Assembly: GCA_905233685.1 (NCBI GenBank)
Contig: CAJOEZ010000004.1
Span: forward strand, 25,225-89,224
DNA length: 64,000 bases
DNA from: an uncultured Bacteroidales bacterium
GTDB taxonomy: Bacteria > Bacteroidota > Bacteroidia > Bacteroidales > F082
Reading direction: 5' to 3'
The notes beneath the pieces were generated by a model that saw only the letters and a program-made list of their open reading frames with translations, was not told the origin of the DNA and did not search any database. Positions 8,887 through 17,195 of this stretch are shown here, in pieces (the stretch's first letter is position 1; each line of letters starts with the position of its first letter). The position numbers were made by a program, and so were the translations under genes.

Positions 8887-10396
8887 GTCCACGCTTCTCG
8901 GGCATCTCGCCTGCTTCGGCGCCTATTGCATCTTCGGGTTCAACATCGTTTGCTGCAAGAACATCTCCAACGCCAACGTGCTGACACCCATGGACTTGTT
9001 TTGCTTCAGAGCGACGGGAGCCACGGTGTTGTTTTGGCTCCTGTCACTTTTCATGCCGAAGGAAAAAGTGGACCTGAAAGACCTGCCTAAGATTTTCGTG
9101 GCTTCCATGCTTGGCCTTTTTCTTACGCAAATGAGCTTCCTGAAGGCCATCACCATGACGACCTCCATTGACCTGAGCATCGCCAACACCTGCACGCCCA
9201 TCATGACCATGTTTGTGGCGGCCATTGCCTTGAAAGAACCCATCACTGCCAAGAAAATCGGCGGCGTACTAATTAGTTTAGCGGGCGTTTTATTCTTGAT
9301 TTTCAACTCAGTAGGGTTGGGTGGCGGTGCTTCCGAAACGAAACCGTTGGGCATTGTGCTCACCATCATGAACGCCCTCACTTTTGCCCTGTATCTCGGC
9401 ATCTTCCGCCCGCTGATTTCGAAATACAACGTGGTCACCTTCATGAAATGGATGTTCCTGTTTTCCATGTTGGTGGCCTTGCCGCTCAACATTAAAAGCT
9501 TGATACACACACCTTTTGCCCAAATGGAAAGCAAGGTGCTGTGGCAGGTGGCCTACGTGGTGGTTTTTGCCACTTTCATCGCGTATTTCCTCATTCCCGT
9601 AGGGCAGAAACGACTCCGTCCGACCTTGGTCAGCATGTATAATTATGTGCAGCCTATCATCGCCACGCTCATCAGCATCGTCATCGGCTTGGACCATCTG
9701 ACATGGAAGAAGTTGGTGGCTATGGTGCTGGTTTTCACGGGCGTTTGGGTGGTCAATCAGAGTCGGGCGGCGATACCGGTTCATCATAGAACGAAAGCGA
9801 TCGTTTTGCTGCTCATTGTCTTCGTTTCCTGCAAACACGTGTCGCAATACCAAACCAGCGACCTGCTTTTTGTGGAAGGAAGCACGGAAAGCGCGATGGA
9901 TCAAGCCATTATGGGTAGCACGGGCAAGATGGTGCATGTCGGCATCATAGAGGTGGCCGGCGACAGCATTTTCGTTATTGATGCGGCACCCAAAACGGGT
10001 GTTTCGCGTCGGACACTCCAAGCCTTTTTGGAGGCCCAAAAAGAGGAAAACGGAGCTTTGCCGAATCTGAAACATACGCGCCTGAAAGATAACCGCGACG
10101 CGGCGGCTTTTGTAGCCAAGGCCAAAAGCCTTTGCGGTGCGGATTACGATTTCACTTTCTTGCCCGACAACGACAGCTACTATTGCAGTGAGTTGGTTTT
10201 TGAGTGCTATCAGCGCGACGGCAAGCCTGTTTTTGAGTCCGCCCCGATGAATTTCCGCAACACCGAGGGCGAGTTTGACCCATTTTGGGTGGAATTGTTC
10301 GCCAAACAAGGCATGGAAATCCCGCAAAACGTGTCGGGCACCAATCCTGATGCACTATTCCACAGCCCGATGTTGTTGGAAATCAAGGAGAAATAA
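8867..10396 (+). CDS. EamA-type transporter fused to a YiiX/YebB-like cysteine peptidase domain
   Basis: Residues about 1-300 form a ten-helix drug/metabolite (EamA) transporter with two repeat halves. They continue without a stop into an extra hydrophobic segment (about 310-321) ending in FVSC (Cys322), a relic of a lipoprotein signal, and then a permuted papain-like domain: His357 in MVHVGII and Cys440 in YYCSELVFECY, the order expected of YiiX/YebB-like NlpC/P60 relatives. The extra helix would place the enzyme domain in the periplasm. No ATG lies in the linker. Starts inside the 3' end of the nitroreductase gene (20-bp overlap), so translation is probably coupled. The transported solute is unknown. 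Confidence 0.82.
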   Translation: MSIGSNKSTLLGHLACFGAYCIFGFNIVCCKNISNANVLTPMDLFCFRATGATVLFWLLSLFMPKEKVDLKDLPKIFVASMLGLFLTQMSFLKAITMTTSIDLSIANTCTPIMTMFVAAIALKEPITAKKIGGVLISLAGVLFLIFNSVGLGGGASETKPLGIVLTIMNALTFALYLGIFRPLISKYNVVTFMKWMFLFSMLVALPLNIKSLIHTPFAQMESKVLWQVAYVVVFATFIAYFLIPVGQKRLRPTLVSMYNYVQPIIATLISIVIGLDHLTWKKLVAMVLVFTGVWVVNQSRAAIPVHHRTKAIVLLLIVFVSCKHVSQYQTSDLLFVEGSTESAMDQAIMGSTGKMVHVGIIEVAGDSIFVIDAAPKTGVSRRTLQAFLEAQKEENGALPNLKHTRLKDNRDAAAFVAKAKSLCGADYDFTFLPDNDSYYCSELVFECYQRDGKPVFESAPMNFRNTEGEFDPFWVELFAKQGMEIPQNVSGTNPDALFHSPMLLEIKEK

Positions 10397-10435
10397 AAAA
10401 TCTCAAAAAACGCATCAGTGTATTAAAACTTTTCC

Positions 10436-10444
10436 TACTTTTGC
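10436..10444 (+). promoter_or_regulatory. Bacteroidota -7 promoter element for the AbrB-like gene
   Basis: TACTTTTGC, exact TAnnTTTGC match, 36 nt before the ATG at 10481. Confidence 0.5.
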
Positions 10445-10480
10445 CGCAAAATATGAATTTTCACACAAATCAAATTTATT

Positions 10481-10684
10481 ATGTTAGCAGAACAAGGAAA
10501 ATACATTTTCGGCGTAGTGAAAGTGGGCGACCGGGGACAAATCGTCATCCCGAAGGAGGCCCGCGAGGTTTACGGCATCAAGGCGGGCGACAGCCTGTTG
10601 GTGCTTGGCGATTCAAAAGGCATGGCCATTTTGAAGACTGAGATTTTTCAAGACAAAATCGATGAAATGTTAGGAGGAAACTGA
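10481..10684 (+). CDS. AbrB/SpoVT-type DNA-binding protein
   Basis: A 67-residue protein with the swapped-hairpin AbrB/MazE fold signature VKVGDRGQIVIPKEAREVYGI followed by GDSLLVLGD. Such proteins bind DNA as dimers and act as transition-state regulators or antitoxins. No toxin gene lies next to it; instead the acyltransferase gene begins 2 bp after its stop codon, so the two form an operon and the regulator may control it. Confidence 0.8.
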   Translation: MLAEQGKYIFGVVKVGDRGQIVIPKEAREVYGIKAGDSLLVLGDSKGMAILKTEIFQDKIDEMLGGN

Positions 10685-10686
10685 CG

Positions 10687-11814
10687 ATGGAACGCAAGCA
10701 TTTTTTGGACAATATCCGCTGGGTGACGGTGCTTTTGGTGCTGTTTTACCACGTCATTTATTTCTACAACAACAAGGGCGTGTTTGGCGGCATTGGCGGT
10801 TTCGGCGATTATCCTGAATGTCGTCAGTATCAGGATGTTGTGATGTATATCCTTTATCCTTGGTTTATGCCGCTGCTGTTCCTTCTGGCGGGCATCGGTT
10901 CCCGTTATGCGCTGCAAAAGCAATCAGCCAAGGAGTGGTTCAAGGCACGCACCCGCAAACTGTTGGTACCGAGCACGATAGGACTTTTCGTATTCCACTG
11001 GATGGTTGGCTATTTCAACACCCTTGTGGCTTCAAGACAAGGTGTGTTTGACGGTATGCCCGCGATAGCAAAATATTTAATGATGGCAGTTAGTGGAACG
11101 GGACCGTTGTGGTTTATCCAAGTGCTGTGGTTGCTGTGTTTGGTGCTGTTGCTCGTGAGAGCTGTCGATAGCAAGGACAAGTTGTATAGTTTATGTGGTA
11201 AAGCCAATTATGTAGTAATCATTTTGCTAGGTGTGCTGTTTTGGGTTGGTGAACAAACGCTAATCAAGAATCCCCGCCCAGAGTCGTTGGACGGCCTTTT
11301 AAATTTGTATAAGCCGTTTTTCTACTTGGTTCCCTTCCTGTTGGGCTATTTCGTTTTTGCCCACGACGAGGTTCAGGACAAGCTGGAAAAGGCTTGGATT
11401 CCGCTGATGGTCTGCGCAGTCGTCTCAGGCACAGTGCTGATTATCACCACTTTCGGACAGGATAACACTTCGCCGCAATATTTGGGCAGCCCGCTCAACT
11501 GTCTCTACAGTTGGCTGATGTGCCTCGCGATGATGGCCTGGTTCAAGGCCCGCTTTAACCACACTGGAGCTTTCGCAGGCTATATGACACGCAACAGTTT
11601 CGGTATCTATGTGGTTCATTATCTGGTCATTGCCGCCTTGGGCTATATGATGAAAGTGCACACCAACATAACCCCATGGATGCAGTACGTCATCCTTTTT
11701 GTGGCCGTAATGACCATTCCATTCCTTTTGAATGAAATCATTAAGAGGATTCCGTTTATCAGGTGGTGTGTGTTGGGAATTAAAAAGGATAAAACAAAGG
11801 GTTCAGCCGATTGA
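10687..11814 (+). CDS. Acyltransferase 3 family membrane protein
   Basis: A 375-residue protein with about ten membrane helices. The N terminus, FLDNIRWVTVLLVLFYHV, carries the RW...YH arrangement typical of acyltransferase-3 proteins that O-acylate sugars of surface polysaccharide or peptidoglycan; a second signature is NSFGIYVVHYLVI near the C terminus. Co-transcribed with the AbrB-like gene. The stop codon sits inside the loop of a hairpin that also serves the convergent lipoprotein gene. Its last 70 bp recur 640 bp downstream as part of a tandem duplication. Target polymer unknown. Confidence 0.82.
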   Translation: MERKHFLDNIRWVTVLLVLFYHVIYFYNNKGVFGGIGGFGDYPECRQYQDVVMYILYPWFMPLLFLLAGIGSRYALQKQSAKEWFKARTRKLLVPSTIGLFVFHWMVGYFNTLVASRQGVFDGMPAIAKYLMMAVSGTGPLWFIQVLWLLCLVLLLVRAVDSKDKLYSLCGKANYVVIILLGVLFWVGEQTLIKNPRPESLDGLLNLYKPFFYLVPFLLGYFVFAHDEVQDKLEKAWIPLMVCAVVSGTVLIITTFGQDNTSPQYLGSPLNCLYSWLMCLAMMAWFKARFNHTGAFAGYMTRNSFGIYVVHYLVIAALGYMMKVHTNITPWMQYVILFVAVMTIPFLLNEIIKRIPFIRWCVLGIKKDKTKGSAD

Positions 11815-11822
11815 CTGAACCC
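11799..11822. terminator. Bidirectional hairpin between acyltransferase and lipoprotein
   Basis: Eight-bp perfect stem GGGTTCAG/CTGAACCC with an 8-nt loop that contains the acyltransferase stop codon. Convergent genes on both sides. Confidence 0.55.
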
Positions 11823-11845
11823 TCTGCGATACACCCAATGAGAAA

Positions 11846-12322
11846 TCAAAAGTCTTGCTCTTCGGTAAAATGCAGACGATCGGGATGTTCTGCAATGAGT
11901 TCAATGAATTTTTCTTTCTTAAATGCATTAATAGTACCAGACGGAATAATAAAGTCAATACCAATTCCATGTACCTTTCCAAAAACCACCGTGTCAGGAA
12001 GATTCGCTTCGTTGAAGGTATACGTGGCATCCATCTTGGCGTGGAAAGGAAACGTGACTTCGATGGACTTCGTCCAAGGCAACGTGGCATCGTTTTCGGT
12101 GACCGACTGGCCGTTGGCATCGGTGTAGGCCACGTTCACCTTAAAGCAAGGTGAAACTACATTATTGCCTGCAATAGTCTTATTGTCAATTTTATAAATC
12201 AAAGTATGTGTGGTGGGGGTGGGGGTCGGCTCAGGTTGAGGAGTTGGTTCAGGCTTTTTGCATCCCGTGAGCATCATGCCACCGACAAGAAGGGTGGCGA
12301 GCAAAATCGTTACTTTTTTCAT
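11846..12322 (-). CDS. Small lipoprotein, unknown function (copy 1)
   Basis: A 158-residue predicted lipoprotein: signal peptide with lipobox MLTGC, then a Pro/Thr/Glu-rich spacer, then a domain with TDANGQSVTENDATLPW and a conserved FHAKM..YTFNEA segment. It is about 60-70 percent alike by eye to the gene at 12488-12955; they differ most in the C-terminal 40 residues. No motif of known function was recognised. Confidence 0.75.
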   Translation of the reverse strand: MKKVTILLATLLVGGMMLTGCKKPEPTPQPEPTPTPTTHTLIYKIDNKTIAGNNVVSPCFKVNVAYTDANGQSVTENDATLPWTKSIEVTFPFHAKMDATYTFNEANLPDTVVFGKVHGIGIDFIIPSGTINAFKKEKFIELIAEHPDRLHFTEEQDF

Positions 12323-12382
12323 TTTTCTAAAGTTTTAGTTAGTTAATTCAGTTAAATGTTTGTTGATAGTGTTTTTTAAGGG

Positions 12383-12451
12383 AGGATTTCGTTTATTAGG
12401 TGGTGTGTGTTGGGAATCAAAAAGAGGGAAACAGAGGGTTCAGCCGACTGA
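12383..12451 (+). pseudogene. Remnant of the acyltransferase 3' end
   Basis: Non-coding copy of the last ~70 bp of the acyltransferase gene (compare 11746-11814), including the RWCVLGIKK-encoding part and the TGA region, but detached from any open frame. It dates the lipoprotein duplication as a block event. Confidence 0.65.
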
Positions 12452-12460
12452 CTGAACCCT
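12435..12460. terminator. Hairpin, duplicated copy of the 11799 terminator
   Basis: Nine-bp stem AGGGTTCAG/CTGAACCCT with an 8-nt loop, 27 bp beyond the stop codon of the second lipoprotein gene. Confidence 0.5.
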
Positions 12461-12487
12461 TTGCGTTACACCTAATGAAATGAGAAA

Positions 12488-12955
12488 TCAAAAGTCTTTC
12501 TCTTTGGTAAACTGCAAATGTTCGGGATGATCTGCAAGGTACTCAAGGAATTTTTGTTTACTAAGGCCACCCATGCTAGCCGCATCTTCCCAAGGATTGT
12601 CTAAACCAATTCCAATGCATTTTCCAAAATACACATAGTCTGGAAGATCAGCTTCATTGAAGGTATATGCACCCTCCATCTTGGCGTGGAAAGGAAGCGT
12701 GACTTCGATGGACTTCGTCCAAGGCAACGTGGCATTGTTTTCGGTGATTGACTGGCCATTGGCATCGGTGTAGGTCACGTTCACCTTAAAGCAAGGTGAC
12801 ATTACCATATCGAGATATGTATTGTTAATTGAGTAAACCACGGTATGTTTGGTGGGTGTCGGCTCTGGTTCCGGAGTTGGTTCGGGTTTTTTGCAACCCG
12901 TGAGCATCATGCCACCGATAAGAAGGGTGGCGAGCAAAAACGATACTTTTTTCAT
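12488..12955 (-). CDS. Small lipoprotein, unknown function (copy 2)
   Basis: A 155-residue paralogue of the neighbouring lipoprotein, with the same signal peptide, lipobox MLTGC, proline-rich spacer and TDANGQSITEN core. The C-terminal part has diverged (LGIGLDNPWEDAAS-like region instead of the IIPSGTINAF region), so the two may have different partners or one may be decaying. Function unknown. Confidence 0.75.
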   Translation of the reverse strand: MKKVSFLLATLLIGGMMLTGCKKPEPTPEPEPTPTKHTVVYSINNTYLDMVMSPCFKVNVTYTDANGQSITENNATLPWTKSIEVTLPFHAKMEGAYTFNEADLPDYVYFGKCIGIGLDNPWEDAASMGGLSKQKFLEYLADHPEHLQFTKEKDF

Positions 12956-13053
12956 TTTTCTAAGGTTTTAGTTAAATTAGTTAAATGTTTGTTGATAGTA
13001 TTTTTTAGGTGTAACTTGTTTTTCTGTCGAGGTTTTAGGAAAACAGCGTACTG

Positions 13054-13314
13054 TTATTCCTCCTTGCGCTTCTTGCCCACAAGGTAAGCCGCGCCAAGGC
13101 CCATCAACACGGCGATGCCGCTGCCCAAAGGAGCGTCTTGGTCGTTTCCTGAGCCGTGATCAGCAGGCAGTATCAGACTGCCGTCGCGATAGTAGTAGTC
13201 GTCTGAGGCTTCTTCAAGGACGGCACCGCGTTCAAAGAGGCCGCCGCCTTGTTGCGCCATGGCGCCAAGGGCCAGGGCGAGGACGATTGCAAAGGTTAAG
13301 GTCAGTTTTTTCAT
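13054..13314 (-). CDS. Small exported protein with C-terminal anchor-like tail
   Basis: An 86-residue protein: an N-terminal signal peptide ending in AMAQQ, an acidic middle with a tyrosine run, then a C-terminal tail made of a PLGSG motif, one hydrophobic helix and a basic end (GKKRKEE). The layout resembles tripartite sorting signals, but no matching sortase gene is in the window. It lies 20 bp after the BspA-type gene in the same direction and may be co-transcribed with it. Function unknown. Confidence 0.65.
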   Translation of the reverse strand: MKKLTLTFAIVLALALGAMAQQGGGLFERGAVLEEASDDYYYRDGSLILPADHGSGNDQDAPLGSGIAVLMGLGAAYLVGKKRKEE

Positions 13315-13334
13315 TTTATGTGTTGTTTTGTTGT

Positions 13335-16300
13335 TTATCTAATCACCGTTTTCTGTGTCTTCACGTCATTGCCGTTGATCAAACGCAGCACGTACACGCC
13401 AGGTGTCATTCCCGCCGTAGGGACACACCGTGTGTGTCCGCCAACTGAAACCACCACGCGACCTGTCACGTCAACGATTTGCAATGTGGCATCGGCGGTG
13501 GCATCCGTGAGGACGATTTCGCCGTTGCTGATGTAGGCAAAGGCCGCATCGTCGCCGTCAGTGTCCTCGCTGACCGAATTGGTGCTGAACACCAAGCGGA
13601 AACGCGAGGCGTAGTCCGTCGTCTTGGCATTGAACGTGTAATCAGGCGTTTGAAGCAAATCAATGTCTGCGCCAGTCATATTATCAATAAGGTGCAGATA
13701 TTCCATCTCCACATCCTCGGGATTCACGCTGAGGGTGTATTCCCCGTTCTTCGTGGCTTTGAAGTTGAGCGGAAGCTCACCCGTCTTGGCGGCGCAGGTG
13801 ATGGCATAGTCTTCACCGTTCTGCGGGATGTAGATTTGGGCGTTGTCGCCAAAGCGGAATTTGGGCAATGTCGTGCCTTCGTTGAAACTGACAATGGCAT
13901 TGTCAATCCGGCTAGCGCCGCGCGTGTTGGCCTCGGCGAGGACGACTTGCAGACTGCCGTTGCTTGGGGCGGATGAAGCCGCTGGAGCGGCTTTGGTGAA
14001 CTTCACCGTCTCGTTTGCCGTACCTTCCGCCTTCACGACGATGCCCGTGCAGGGCGCAATGGCACCGCTTGTCCTAGCCTCAACGTTACGACCGTTAATC
14101 ACATAGTAAGACTTGTTGGCATTGGCGTTGAAGGGGAACGGGTTGCCCACGAGGTTCCATCCTTTGCCTTCCTTGGTGAGTGGGATAGAAACGCCTTCCG
14201 CGACATAGGGCTGCATCGTGCCGCTGAAGCTGATGGTCGTGCCTGCTTCGTTGGCGTAGAGATAGCCTTGCTTGGGCTTGATTTTAAAGGCGTGGTTCTT
14301 GTAGTTTCTCCAATAGTTGTGTTTCTCGTCGAGATAGTAAAGGTCATAAACGGTTCCGCCCGAAGGGATGAGGCCGCTGACTGTGCTGGCCGTGAGGCTC
14401 TCCGTGACAGGCGAGGCAATGAAATTCCAGCCGTCGTTGCCGCTGGTGTAAGCCGCGATGTCTTTCTGGACCGTGCCGCTGAAGGGGATGCCGCTCTTCA
14501 CTTGGCCGCCATCCTCCACCACTAACTTCGAAGCGTTCTCAATATGCACGCCGTAAGTGGTAGTGAGCGCCTTACCGTCGTTTACGGTGAGCACCTTTTC
14601 ATTGTCGGCGATATACACGTACAGCACATTGGCGGTATCCACGTCCAAATGGCAATTGCTAACGAGGCATACCACATCGCTTGCTGTAGGAAGCGCTCCT
14701 TGATACCAGTTCTCAACGCCCGACCAGAGATTGTCGTAGGCCTCTTCAAATGTGTATTGCTCTTTCCGATTGGTGAAGTTGCTCCATCCTGTGGCATTTT
14801 GATATTTTCCTTTCGTGTTGAATGGCACATAGAATGGGATGTTGTAGTTCATACCCTCGAAGGAATCGGAATTTGCCGTTGCCGGATTTTGGTAGCGTTC
14901 CGCAATCAACGCTGTGAAGCCGCTGCAGTTTTGGAAAGCCTTATAGCCGATTGTAGTCACGGAATTACCAATAGTCAAGCTGCCCGTGAAGCCGCTGCAG
15001 CCGTTGAAAGCCGAATTGTCGATTGTTGTCACGGAATTCGGGATGACCAGACTGCCCGTGAAGCTGCTGCATTGGTAGAAAGCATAAAAGCTGATTGTAT
15101 TCACGGAATTCGGGATGACCAGACTGCCCGTAAAGCCGCTGCATTGGTAGAAAGCATAACTGCCGATTGTTGTCACGGAATTCGGGATAGCAAGGCTGCC
15201 ATTGAAGCCGTTGCAGCCGTAGAAAGCCGCTTCGCCAATTGTTGTCACGGAATCCGGGATGACCAGACTGCCCGTGAAGCCGCTGCAGCCGTTGAAAGCC
15301 GAATCGCCAATTGTTGTCACGGAATTCGGGATGACCAGACTGCCCGTGAAGCTGCTGCAGCCGTTGAAAGCTCCATAGCCGATTGTTGTCACGGAATTAC
15401 CAATAGTCAAGCTGCCCGTGAAGCCGCTGCAGTGGTTGAAAGCCCCATCGCCGATTATTGTCACGGAATTCGGGATGACCAGACTGCCCGTGAAGCCGCT
15501 GCAGTAGTTGAAAGCCCTTTCGCCGATTGTTGTCACGGAATTACCAATAGTCAAGCTGCCATTGAAGCCGCTGCAGCCGCGGAAAGCATAACTGCCGATT
15601 GTCGTCACGGAATCCGGGATGACCAGACTGCCCGTGAAGCCGCTGCAGTCGTGGAAAGCATAATTGCCGATATAGTTTAAACCGCTAGGCAAAAGCAAAT
15701 TTTCAGTTACGTTAGGACTATTCCTGAAGGCATAATCCGGAATCCTTGTCACATTGCTGCCAATAACCACTTGGGTGATAGCTGATGCCTCACCGCTTGT
15801 GTTACTTGAAAACACCGAGTAAGTCTGTTTGTTGTAAGCAGTCTGCATACTAGTGCAATTCACCGCATTGAAATTGACTGTTTCCAAAGCTGGACAATTC
15901 CAGAAGGCATAACCACCAATAGTGGCAACACTTTCCCCTATGGTCACCGAGGGTAATTGGGAACATCCATAAAATGCATATTGTCCTATCGATGTCACAG
16001 AATTGGGAATGTTAAGTGCTGCTGAAAGGCCTGAGCAATCACGAAAGGCAGATTCACCAATAGTGGCAACACTTTCTCCTATGGTCACCGAGGGTAATTG
16101 GGAACATCCATAAAATGCATATTGTCCTATCGATGTCACAGAATTAGGAATGGTAAGTGTTGTTGCTGGTTTAAGGCCTGAGCAATTATAAAAAGCATAG
16201 TCTCCGATGGATTGCAAACCGCTACCTTCTTGAATGTGCATCACCGGCATGCTGTTGCAGCCATAGAAGGCATAGTTGCCAATTTCTGTAACTGAAGAAC

Positions 16301-16637
16301 AAATACCCAAACCGTTAATAATGTTGCTAGCATTATAAAAAGCATAATCAGGAATCCTTGTCACATTGCTGCCAATAACCACTTTCGTAATAGCTGGTGC
16401 CGCACCGCTTGTGTTGCTTGAAAACACCGAGTAAGTATTGGCGTTGTATGTAGTCTGCATACTAGTGCAATTCACCGCATTGAAATTGACTGTTCCCAAA
16501 GCTGGACAATTCCAGAAGGCTTGGCTGCCTATCGAAGTCACATTGTCTGGAATGGTCACTTGGGTCAATGCGGTACAGCCATAAAAAGCTTGCTCTACTA
16601 AAGAAGTCACATTGTCTGGAATGGTCACTTGGGTCAA
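13335..16637 (-). CDS. BspA-type leucine-rich-repeat surface protein, main part (5' end frameshifted)
   Basis: Long reverse frame encoding BspA/TpLRR repeats (23-24 residues, consensus IPNSVTTIGxxAFxGCSGF), a beta-rich module, and a C-terminal domain ending VDVTGRVVVS...PGVYVLRLINGNDVK, typical of T9SS type A sorting domains. Proteins of this kind are exported and bind host or matrix ligands. The frame has no credible start: it begins at a TTG just after an in-frame TAA. Removing one extra base near 16668 joins it to the signal-peptide fragment at 16941 and gives a 1201-residue protein. A palindrome is inserted in the C-terminal domain (13421-13439). Either the gene is broken or the extra base is an error or a switch. 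Confidence 0.8.
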   Translation of the reverse strand: MTQVTIPDNVTSLVEQAFYGCTALTQVTIPDNVTSIGSQAFWNCPALGTVNFNAVNCTSMQTTYNANTYSVFSSNTSGAAPAITKVVIGSNVTRIPDYAFYNASNIINGLGICSSVTEIGNYAFYGCNSMPVMHIQEGSGLQSIGDYAFYNCSGLKPATTLTIPNSVTSIGQYAFYGCSQLPSVTIGESVATIGESAFRDCSGLSAALNIPNSVTSIGQYAFYGCSQLPSVTIGESVATIGGYAFWNCPALETVNFNAVNCTSMQTAYNKQTYSVFSSNTSGEASAITQVVIGSNVTRIPDYAFRNSPNVTENLLLPSGLNYIGNYAFHDCSGFTGSLVIPDSVTTIGSYAFRGCSGFNGSLTIGNSVTTIGERAFNYCSGFTGSLVIPNSVTIIGDGAFNHCSGFTGSLTIGNSVTTIGYGAFNGCSSFTGSLVIPNSVTTIGDSAFNGCSGFTGSLVIPDSVTTIGEAAFYGCNGFNGSLAIPNSVTTIGSYAFYQCSGFTGSLVIPNSVNTISFYAFYQCSSFTGSLVIPNSVTTIDNSAFNGCSGFTGSLTIGNSVTTIGYKAFQNCSGFTALIAERYQNPATANSDSFEGMNYNIPFYVPFNTKGKYQNATGWSNFTNRKEQYTFEEAYDNLWSGVENWYQGALPTASDVVCLVSNCHLDVDTANVLYVYIADNEKVLTVNDGKALTTTYGVHIENASKLVVEDGGQVKSGIPFSGTVQKDIAAYTSGNDGWNFIASPVTESLTASTVSGLIPSGGTVYDLYYLDEKHNYWRNYKNHAFKIKPKQGYLYANEAGTTISFSGTMQPYVAEGVSIPLTKEGKGWNLVGNPFPFNANANKSYYVINGRNVEARTSGAIAPCTGIVVKAEGTANETVKFTKAAPAASSAPSNGSLQVVLAEANTRGASRIDNAIVSFNEGTTLPKFRFGDNAQIYIPQNGEDYAITCAAKTGELPLNFKATKNGEYTLSVNPEDVEMEYLHLIDNMTGADIDLLQTPDYTFNAKTTDYASRFRLVFSTNSVSEDTDGDDAAFAYISNGEIVLTDATADATLQIVDVTGRVVVSVGGHTRCVPTAGMTPGVYVLRLINGNDVKTQKTVIR
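13421..13439. repeat. Palindromic repeat (family C) in the BspA C-terminal domain
   Basis: GGACACAC/GTGTGTCC, an 8-bp stem with a 3-nt loop, preceded by GTAG. Read in frame as GGHTRCVPT between two strands of the sorting domain, a place where family members normally have a short turn. Confidence 0.6.
14930..15645. repeat. Homogenised array of ten 72-bp LRR units
   Basis: About ten consecutive 24-residue units (GFTGSLVIPNSVTTIGxxAFxxCS) whose DNA is almost identical, alternating between VIPNSV and TIGNSV versions. DNA-level identity points to recent expansion or gene conversion and to a region prone to unit gain and loss. Confidence 0.75.
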
Positions 16638-16941
16638 TGCGGTACAGCCATAAAAAGCTTGCTCTACTTAAAGAAGTCAAGGAAGTGAAGTACTGCAGCT
16701 CGTTGAACTTTGTGATGGTGGTGTTGCCTTTGAACACCGTGCCAATGCTCGTCACAACGGCAGCCTCGTCATAGCTCAGATTGCCATCGCCGCTGGTATC
16801 CCAGTGAGCCACACAGATGGCTTTCACGTTGGTATCGGCGAAAGTGATGTCTTGGGCGAAAAGCCCAGTTCCTGAAGCGCCCATGGATAGGGCGACGATT
16901 AGCGCCAGGAGGCGCGGTTTAAGATGTAGATGTTTTGTCAT
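16462..16941 (-). pseudogene. N-terminal fragment of the BspA-type protein (upstream of frameshift)
   Basis: Begins with an ATG, a signal peptide ending LFAQ, and an EF-hand-like calcium loop DTSGDGNLSYDEA, followed by the lead-in to the LRR region (FNELQYFTSLTSL). It then leaves the LRR frame at about 16668, where one of two 69-bp tandem repeat units has CTTAAAG instead of CTAAAG; the residues after that point are out-of-frame translation of LRR DNA. The true protein presumably continues as the frame ending at 13335. Confidence 0.7.
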
Positions 16942-17026
16942 TTTATTATTATTTAAATCTGTTTTTCATTTTTTGATTGTTTATTTTAAATATTCAAATC
17001 CTTTTTAAAAGAGCGGCTAAAGTAGA

Positions 17027-17195
17027 TAAAGCGGCAAAAACCGATGTTTCACTGCTTGAAAACTTTGTACGATGGTTTGAAAACACTTTGAGTCAATAAG
17101 TTACAAAGATATGTAAAGCGGCAAAAAACAATGTTTCACGGCTTGAAAACTTTGTATGATGGTTTGAAAACGCTTTGTGTCAATAAGTTACAAAG
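17027..17195. repeat. Two direct repeats of 82 bp, period 87 bp
   Basis: Copies at 17027-17108 and 17114-17195 are about 90 percent identical, sharing GTTTGAAAAC and CAATAAGTTACAAAG blocks. The second copy includes the stop codon and last codons of the AraC-type gene, the first copy a relic of them. Fills most of the gap between that gene and the BspA start; no ORF here. Confidence 0.7.

Larger units (their letters stand above)
11743..13011. repeat. Tandem duplication of a lipoprotein locus
   Basis: Two divergent copies (about 11743-12379 and 12381-13011) each contain, in order, the 3' end of the acyltransferase gene, a hairpin terminator, a reverse-strand lipoprotein gene and its upstream leader. 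Copy 2 carries only the acyltransferase tail, which shows the direction of the event: one original convergent pair was duplicated as a block. Confidence 0.75.

Noticed and set aside
10481..10684. AbrB-like protein as antitoxin
   Set aside because: The following gene is a membrane acyltransferase, not a toxin.
14544..15680. Long forward open frame antisense to the BspA repeats
   Set aside because: It is the complement of the 72-bp LRR units; repeats with no stop in one antisense phase keep it open. No promoter or start context.
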